The notes beneath the pieces were generated by a model that did not search any database, was not told the origin of the DNA, and was given only the letters and a program-made list of their open reading frames with translations. A DNA stretch of 62,356 nucleotides from Chara braunii (Eukaryota > Streptophyta > Charophyceae > Charales > Characeae), in assembly GCA_003427395.1 (NCBI GenBank), contig BFEA01000301.1, positions 1,312,579 through 1,374,934 on the forward strand. Reading direction: 5' to 3'. The translations under genes were made by a program, and so were the position numbers. Each line of letters starts with the position of its first letter. Position 1 is the stretch's first letter. Shown in pieces: positions 56,810 to 62,356 of the stretch.

Positions 56810-57290
56810 TTAAGGCAGAAGATTCGCACTGTTCGTCTCNTGACGGGNGGGNCACTCTACNACGTAGTCCTTTATAAAGTCCTTGCGCTTCGGCCAGACG
56901 TACAGGCGGCTCACACGAGCCAACGTCTTGTGGAAGCTCATATGNCCGGCGGCTGCCTGGTCATGGAACTCTGCTACTGCCCGGACACGTAGCCGAGGAG
57001 GGAACACAAATATGTGAATCTCTGGTGCCCTGTAAATCGTGCCTGTACACAAGACCGTTGTCCCCGATAGAGTAGTTCAGGACGGTCTTGCCACTCCGAA
57101 GGGTCGCATGGATGTTGCGATAGTCGGGGCAGTGGAGGTACTGAGTGTGAAACTCGTCGGTCACCAAGTGGTGGATAGTGGTGACTGAGATGGCAGCGAG
57201 CTGCGAGCAGGATCTATTCCAGATTACGGTCAGGGTGTCGGGATAAGGCATCTGCGACCCGATTGGTCTCACCTTTTATGTGCTCAGTGG
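56810..57290 (-). pseudogene. Chromovirus 2 integrase zinc-binding domain and linker
   Basis: EFHDQAAA.HMSFHKTLARVSRLYVWP is the HH part of the HHCC finger; the CC part is blurred by Ns at 56,840-56,862. Upstream DNGLVYR is the usual peptide before it. A frameshift separates the two. Confidence 0.8.
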
Positions 57291-57299
57291 TAAAACTAA

Positions 57300-57793
57300 A
57301 CTCGGATAAGTCGCACCACCAGCGAGCCTATCGAGGAGTGAGCTTCGGCTTTGTCATAAAACCCCGGACAACAGAGTTGTCTGTGCGCACCGTGAATGGT
57401 GCCCCGTGCAGGTAGTGACGCTAGTGCTGAGTGGCATAAACTACTGCGAGAACCTCACGTTCATCAACAGTGTAGTTTATCTCGGCGGGCAGGAGCTGTC
57501 GAGAGTAGAAGGCTATCGGACAATCACCTTAGCGAGACTCGACAGTGTCGTCCTCGACGATGGTAGGAGAATAGTTAAGAGAAGGTTCGTCAGTAGCTGG
57601 ACGAGTAGGCGTCAAGCGGGAAGCAGTGGTAGGGGTAGGGGGTCGGAAGTGAGGGACGCGAGAATGAGAGGAATCGGGAGAGGAGGGGAAAATTTGAGGA
57701 AGCACTGCTCCTATAGCAAAGTCTGACGCATCGGTGGTAAGAAAAAAAAGGGCAATCAAAATCGGGTAGGTGAAGAATTAGTGCACATGTCAC
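57300..57793 (-). pseudogene. Chromovirus 2 RNase H
   Basis: FFLTTDASDFAIGAVL (about 57,700-57,745) is the first RNase H block. NYTVDEREVLAVVYA, RHYLHGAPFTVRTDN and FTTEHIKG follow in order. Stops sit at conserved residues: TAG (complement at 57,421-57,423) at the Trp of the HWRHYL motif and TAG (57,328-57,330) at the Gln of the PRQARW motif. One frameshift lies near 57,690. Confidence 0.85.
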
Positions 57794-58574
57794 CGCCTTC
57801 TTGAGGGTACAGAAGGCGTCCTCCTGGAGCGTTGTCCAATCCCATGGAGGGTTCTTCCGGAGGAGGATAGAGGTAAGGACATAGGAATACCTAGTTTATC
57901 CCTGAATATAATTACTATATTAGCTAGTGAGGCCTAGGAAGTTGCGAAGCTGCTTGGCGGATGTGGAGACGGACCACTCTGCAATAGCAGTGATCTTTGC
58001 GTCATCCATGAGGAGACCCTGGTCAGACACGTAGTGTCCTAGGTAGTCCACTTAGCGCAGGGCAAAGCGGCCCTTACTGAGTTTGGCATAGAGTTCATGC
58101 TTGCGTAATTGATGTAGCACATCATGGAGGTGTCTGAGATGGTCTTTTAAGGTACAACTATAGACCAGGATGTCGTCCGGGTATATGCGAACGTATTATT
58201 CAAGGATGTCCCTTAAGATATCGTTTATCGCCCTCTGGAAGGTGGCGGGTGCATTGGTGAGGCCGATTGGCATCACTGTGAACTCGTAGTGGCCGANGCG
58301 CAACCGAAAGACNGTCTTCGNCTGGTCCTTTGCAATGACGTGGATNTGATGGTAACAAACAGCTACGAAGATCAATCTTCGTAAATAAGTGGTTNTGTGT
58401 TANGCAGTCGAACAGCTCGTCGGCACGAGGCATGGAGTAGTTGTCCTTAACCGTGTAGCGGTTAAGGCGGTCATAATCGATGCAGAGACGGAGAGTTTCA
58501 TTCACTTTGCGAGCAAAGAGGAAGGGTGCACCCCACGGGACGACGATGTCGGTGTACGAGACGGAGAGTTTCAT
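57794..58574 (-). pseudogene. Chromovirus 2 reverse transcriptase
   Basis: WGAPFLFARKVNETLRLCID and YDRLNRYTVKDNYSMPRADE, then LFTKIDLRS (about 58,365), then YPDDILVYS at about 58,165-58,190, the active site with Pro replacing the usual variable residue of Y-x-DD. The connection domain runs to 57,794 with stops and Ns. The N-terminus stops at about 58,560 in duplicated fold-back sequence. Confidence 0.85.
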
Positions 58575-58790
58575 TCACTTTGCGCATCTGTGAGATGTTG
58601 GTGGAGCGACGTCTGCGCAAAGTGAATGAAACTCTTCGTCTCTGCATCGTCACATCTATGATCAACCATCGTCATAAATGTCGGTTGATCATAGATGCGA
58701 CGTCTGCGATCGTCTATGATCATAGATGTCGGTTGATCATAGATGCAACGTCTGCGCAAAGTGAATGAAACTCTCCGTCTCTGCTTCGTC
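58480..58790. repeat. Fold-back cluster: four copies of an RT segment in both orientations
   Basis: The RT segment containing AAAGTGAATGAAACTCT occurs inverted at 58,482-58,513 (in the RT itself) and 58,558-58,586, then direct at 58,614-58,649 and 58,753-58,788. TCTATGATCATAGA palindromes and a repeated GTCGGTTGATCATAGATGC(G/A)ACGTCTGCG unit lie between the last two. Confidence 0.85.
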
Positions 58791-59306
58791 GTTCTCGTAC
58801 ACCCATTGAGCAAAGAGAACGACGATGGGTCGTCGTCGTCGTTCTCGAATGAGGGTCGGCGCGCGAAGACGATTTGACTCGACAGACGGCAGAGGAAGGG
58901 AAGTAGAGATGGAACTCATGGAGATAGGAGAAGTATCTGGCTTTAGAGAGATAAGCTCGGCGGCTGGACAAGGTGGATCATAGTGCAAAAGATTCGTAAC
59001 GTTCACCGTAAAGAAGGTGACGTCTTAATGTCCGATGAAGTGGGCGAATTGCCGAGGCGAGGTGACGATGATAGTAGGAGATGGTGGGGGCACGGAATGC
59101 TCCGGGGGAGGAGGATCGGGGTGTGGTGTCTCAATAGTACCTATGAAAGGGACGCGATACGTCTGTCTACATCGCCCCAGTGCTTCTAAGAACGAGAGTG
59201 TTGGTCACCCAATCGGCCTCGGTGCTTCGGAACTAACAACACCACGAAGTACCAAGAATGAAATCGTACCTCGTCTAAATCGCATCCAAATGTGTAGAGG
59301 AGCGGT
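58791..59306. other. No gene seen
   Basis: GACGATGGGTCGTCGTCGTC repeats near 58,821, then sequence without a recognisable frame. Confidence 0.5.
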
Positions 59307-59452
59307 GTCGGGCGCATCGGTCCGACACCGCACGTGGCAGCGCGGGACCCTCTCGGCCGCGTCACGCAGGAGTTGGACCAACCTTGCCGCAAACACACAA
59401 ATGGAGTTTCCTTAGGCCGCTCCGGCCGAGTGCGCCAGCCATACCTCTCGCG

Positions 59453-59490
59453 CTGTCTCTTATACACATCTAGATGTGTATAAGAGACAG
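59453..59490. other. Nextera mate-pair junction adapter (contaminant)
   Basis: CTGTCTCTTATACACATCT directly followed by AGATGTGTATAAGAGACAG: two Tn5 mosaic ends head to head, the circularisation junction of Nextera mate-pair libraries. This is not genomic sequence. Confidence 0.98.
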
Positions 59491-59568
59491 ACCCATACTC
59501 ACGTGGTCCCCGTTAATCGCGAGGGTCGCATTCGACACTCAAGTGTTGGCTGACACGCGACCACAACC
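59491..59568. repeat. Segment duplicated at 60,034-60,111
   Basis: Starts ACCCATACTCACGTGGTCCC and is identical to 60,034 on except for a mismatch near the 3' end. It is enclosed by two adapters, so it is a chimeric library fragment rather than a genomic duplication. Confidence 0.9.
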
Positions 59569-59575
59569 TCAGTGG

Positions 59576-59613
59576 CTGTCTCTTATACACATCTAGATGT
59601 GTATAAGAGACAG
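59576..59613. other. Nextera mate-pair junction adapter (contaminant), second copy
   Basis: The same 38-bp double mosaic end. Its minus-strand translation gives the well-known artefact peptide YTHLDVYKRQ. Confidence 0.98.
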
Positions 59614-59750
59614 CTACGGTACGAAAGCTACTCGGTTGCAATCGCAGAGGTGGACTAGCCGAGGGCGTTTTTCGTTCGCTGTAGCATAGGGGATACGCGT
59701 GGTAATACGCCTGTCGGATTAGCACGCAAACCGACAACTTGGGGGGCTGA

Positions 59751-60735
59751 AGTCCCAAGCGCAACTCGTCCTCGGTCGACTAGGACGCATCCCACACACC
59801 ACGCGCACACCACTTTACGAACGCAAAGATAAAAAAAAAAAAAAACACACACATCGAACAACGCGACAACACTCCTAGTCCCTTCAGTAGCCGTCCCATA
59901 ACTTCCCGACGCGGAAATCGAATAGGCGTTGCGTGCGAGACTTTGTATAAAACCGCGCGGACGAAAGGCTAATTCATATCGACTCGCAATGCAAGCATAC
60001 GCAAGCAGTCTCAATGATGGCGTACTATGTAGTACCCATACTCACGTGGTCCCCGTTAATCGCGAGGGTCGCATTCGACACTCAAGTGTTGGCTGACACG
60101 CGACCACACCCTCTTTTGCACCCTGTGCAGAGGGGTTGAGTAGACATCTTTAAGCTGTCGTGGCGGTCGAACATCAAGGGGTTTGACTTTGACGGCTGCC
60201 ATGGACTATAACGTCCAACTATAAAAATATCTAAAAAGCAAAGGATGAAAAGGGATCTCTCTTTTTCTCTCGAGCCATAATCTGCCTAACCCTTGCGCAG
60301 GATCATAATAAGCTGAGCGCATGCCCAAGGCTCATATAAATATATACATAAGGCATATTTATATAGGACGATCACTTCTCACAGTCACAGTGGGACTCCT
60401 CTCAGCCACATACACATGTAATCGCAAACAGTCACATCCAGCATTCGAACCACAACCATACCTGCAATTACATCAAAGATCAGCAAAAGTCCACGCACTA
60501 CACGAGATCAACTTCAACCATTCTCTAGGCTCATACCCCTTGCTTTAGCCATACAAACCTCACTCTTGTGCAACTCCCGAAAATTATTACTCAATATTTT
60601 TGTTAAATGACCATTCAATAAAGTCCGGGTGAAAACACAATGAAACAATTCAAACCACAGGGCTAAAGCCTTTAGGTTGAGTGGCAAGAGTGGATTGGAG
60701 TTGAATCGCAAACCGACGAATCGGCTACCGACCTG
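59751..60735. other. No gene seen
   Basis: Includes the genuine-looking copy of the duplicated segment at 60,034-60,111. Open frames are short and without domains. Confidence 0.5.
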
Positions 60736-60771
60736 TTATCCGTGATAACACTGTTATCCGTGATAACAGAA
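60736..60771. repeat. Tandem 18-bp palindromic doublet
   Basis: CTGTTATCCGTGATAACA twice in a row. Each contains the dyad GTTATC-CGT-GATAAC. It could be a protein-binding site or a transposon sub-terminal repeat; no other copy was noticed. Confidence 0.7.
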
Positions 60772-60965
60772 GACGATCCTCGTAGGATCGGGCTGAAACT
60801 AGTCCAACGGACCTGTAACACAAGACAGGTCAATCCCCAAGCTAAATCTATAAGTCCTTGGAGGGTAATCACAATCTCACTCCAAAATTTACCTAACTAA
60901 CTAAAGCTTAAACCTATCCTTAGCAGTGCCCAGAGCAAAGGTAGACGTTGTGTCCTCCCTTTTAG

Positions 60966-61156
60966 ACTTCAGCATGCTCCAGGCTCATCAGGAGCGACCC
61001 ACTCTTCATGTCGCTGCATTGCGCCTTTTCACCATCCTCTCTGACCCTGATCGCACCCTCNACTTCAGCATGCTCCAGGCTCATCAGGAGCGACCCACTC
61101 TTCATGTCGCTGCATTGCGCCTTTTCACCATCCTCTCTGACCCTGATCGCACCCTC
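60966..61156. repeat. Exact 95-bp duplication either side of an N
   Basis: 60,966-61,060 and 61,062-61,156 appear identical, separated only by N at 61,061. This is the mark of two contig ends that overlap but were not merged. Confidence 0.9.
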
Positions 61157-62356
61157 CCGATCATTCCAGTACGACTCGGGACCTTCACGAGGGTGCACTC
61201 AACGTGGTGGGATTCCAGTTATTTGGGCGACTTCATTCACCCACGTGTGGTGAAAGAAACTCCCTTACCCACGCCAGGGTCTCCGACTCCCATCTCCATG
61301 ACCCTAGGAGATGACAAGACTCAACGCTTCTTCGATCAGACGGTCACCGACCTCCTTTCTTCCTCACTCTTGAGTCGACTAATCGTCGGTGTCTCGTCGC
61401 CACTGTCGGCGCGAATACCCTTACAAGGGTATCCGCCCTGGTTTTTGCAAGTGACAGAGAAATGAATTTGGCTTAAAGTCAAGTATACCGCGCTAGGCGC
61501 GGCTGCGTCTGTGACCTACGCTGACTGGATGGTTGACTATAATAGAGAGTGCGTGGGCGCGCAGGTTTAAGGCGCGCGTGATTCTTTTCTATTTGTTGAT
61601 CATAAAGTCGGCGCGGGCATCGGTCGTTTTGTTTAACATTATTATTATTTATTTATTTTTGATTAAGCAGGAATTAGGGATATTTTCTTTTGATTGGTAT
61701 GTTTGATCGAGGCGAGCGCACGTGCGAGGACGACGGCAGCGACAACGGCGGTGCGACCTCGTGCGGTAGATGGGGCGGAGTAGGATGGCGCGCGGGGGCA
61801 ATTACGGCGTGGTTTGGGTAAGCCGGCGCGGGCGCTGGGGAGCCTAGTAGCCGCTCTATTGGCCCTAAGCGCCGCGCCGCACTGCCTTGTATGGTATTCT
61901 GCGAGCATTGGCCTCAGGCTTGGGCTTAGCCCTATTGGTTATGGTGTTCGCTTTGTGAGACGGAGGTTCGAGGCTCGAGGCCAGCGAGCGGCGGCGCTGG
62001 AACAACGGAGCGTCGAGGAGGGAGCCGATGGGGTTGAGGGCCGCTGGGCTATCCCTTTTGGTTTTGTTTACGAGGGCGGCGGTGGGTCTGATCCGCGGGG
62101 CTGGCGAGGCGCCAACAGCCCCGCTGTTTCCCGACACTAATTTTATTTTTATGTTATTTCTCCTTTTTCTGTTTTATTTGTCGAGTCCCGATCGAGGGCG
62201 CGAGGCCGCGATGGAATCGCGTGGGGGTGTGTTGTATTCGCGGGATTGCTTGGAGTGCAAGTACAAACCGTTTTCGCGACTGCGCCGAAGTTAACCCCTG
62301 TTTATCTCTACTCCCCTTTTATATCTCGGCTTTCCTCGCTACGTTCCTCGACGGGA
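61157..62356. other. No gene supported; GC-rich from about 61,700
   Basis: AATACCCTTACAAGGGTATCCGCC (61,414-61,437) is the family B-type terminal hairpin. From 61,700 the sequence is GC-rich, with open frames on both strands (for example 61,814-62,140) as expected from composition. It could be the edge of a gene or another repeat; nothing decides this. Confidence 0.4.

Larger units (their letters stand above)
55519..58600 (-). mobile_element. Chromovirus 2 (Ty3/gypsy) internal region, decayed
   Basis: Minus-strand order from high to low coordinate is RT, RNase H, integrase, chromodomain and C-terminal tail: the Ty3/gypsy order. Gag and protease are absent. The upstream side is replaced by fold-back repeats at 58,480-58,790. 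Sequence differs strongly from gypsy-1, so it is a separate lineage. Confidence 0.85.
59307..59750 (+). repeat. Repeat family A, copy 2, interrupted by adapter-bounded sequence
   Basis: TGTCGGGCGCATCGGTCCGACA at 59,307 matches the left end of the 10.66-kb insertion. GCAATCGCAGAGGT...CTGTAGCATAGGGGATACGCG (59,638 on) matches 38,771 on. Between them are two adapters and a duplicated 85-bp segment. Confidence 0.6.

Noticed and set aside
59513-59764. Small protein on the minus strand containing YTHLDVYKRQ
   Set aside because: The peptide is the translation of sequencing adapter.
61814-62140. GC-rich frame near the right edge as a gene
   Set aside because: Overlapping frames are open on both strands, and there is no domain or bias.

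Overview
The window is eukaryotic nuclear DNA from the green (plant) lineage. It is almost wholly repeats and decayed transposons, with no operons, ribosome binding sites or CRISPR arrays. The evidence for the plant lineage is short GT-AG introns, an interstitial plant telomere repeat (TTTAGGG), chromodomain Ty3/gypsy elements, a primer-binding site matching initiator tRNA-Met, U6 snRNA 3' halves of plant type, and a mitochondrial-type small-subunit rRNA fragment. The base composition, long dinucleotide microsatellites and fungal-like Plavaka transposase would suit a charophyte alga such as Chara, but that species guess is inference.

Layout. 1-10,100: two unrecognised spliced genes (323-1866; 6940-8545) on either side of a Plavaka-type DNA-transposon transposase pseudogene (2825-5559). 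Between them lie seven copies of a 72-bp palindromic element and long CT/GA microsatellites. 10,200-22,200: AT-rich repeat desert with a family shared with 53.9 kb, tRNA-like retroposon modules, a TA-flanked MITE (18,825-19,425) and a composite tRNA-like/U6 SINE. 22,200-26,660: a decayed transposon-like unit with diverged ~530-bp direct repeats, a SUMO-interacting-like motif and a Ulp1/SENP (C48) protease pseudogene.

28,530-49,375: a Ty3/gypsy element (gypsy-1) with LTRs of 1,049 bp. Its 3' LTR is cut exactly at LTR position 844 by a 10,658-bp insertion (38,509-49,166) with TGTCG...CGACA ends and a 4-bp target duplication. The insertion itself holds a satellite array, the telomere-like repeat, another LTR fragment and a tRNA-like repeat. 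50.3-50.9 kb: a second composite tRNA-like/U6 SINE with poly(A). 53.2-53.6 kb: organelle-derived DNA (SSU rRNA plus group II intron reverse transcriptase). 55.5-58.6 kb: a second, minus-strand chromovirus whose RT is disrupted by fold-back duplications. 59.3-62.4 kb: repeats and assembly debris, including two intact Nextera mate-pair junction adapters.

No cellular gene is recognised with confidence. Coding sequence is dominated by mobile elements at different stages of decay. Premature stops in them fall repeatedly on conserved Trp or Gln codons as G-to-A or C-to-T changes, as expected of methylated repeats. Several structures are assembly artefacts: adapters, and 95-bp exact duplications on either side of single Ns. 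They should be removed before anything is inferred from them.
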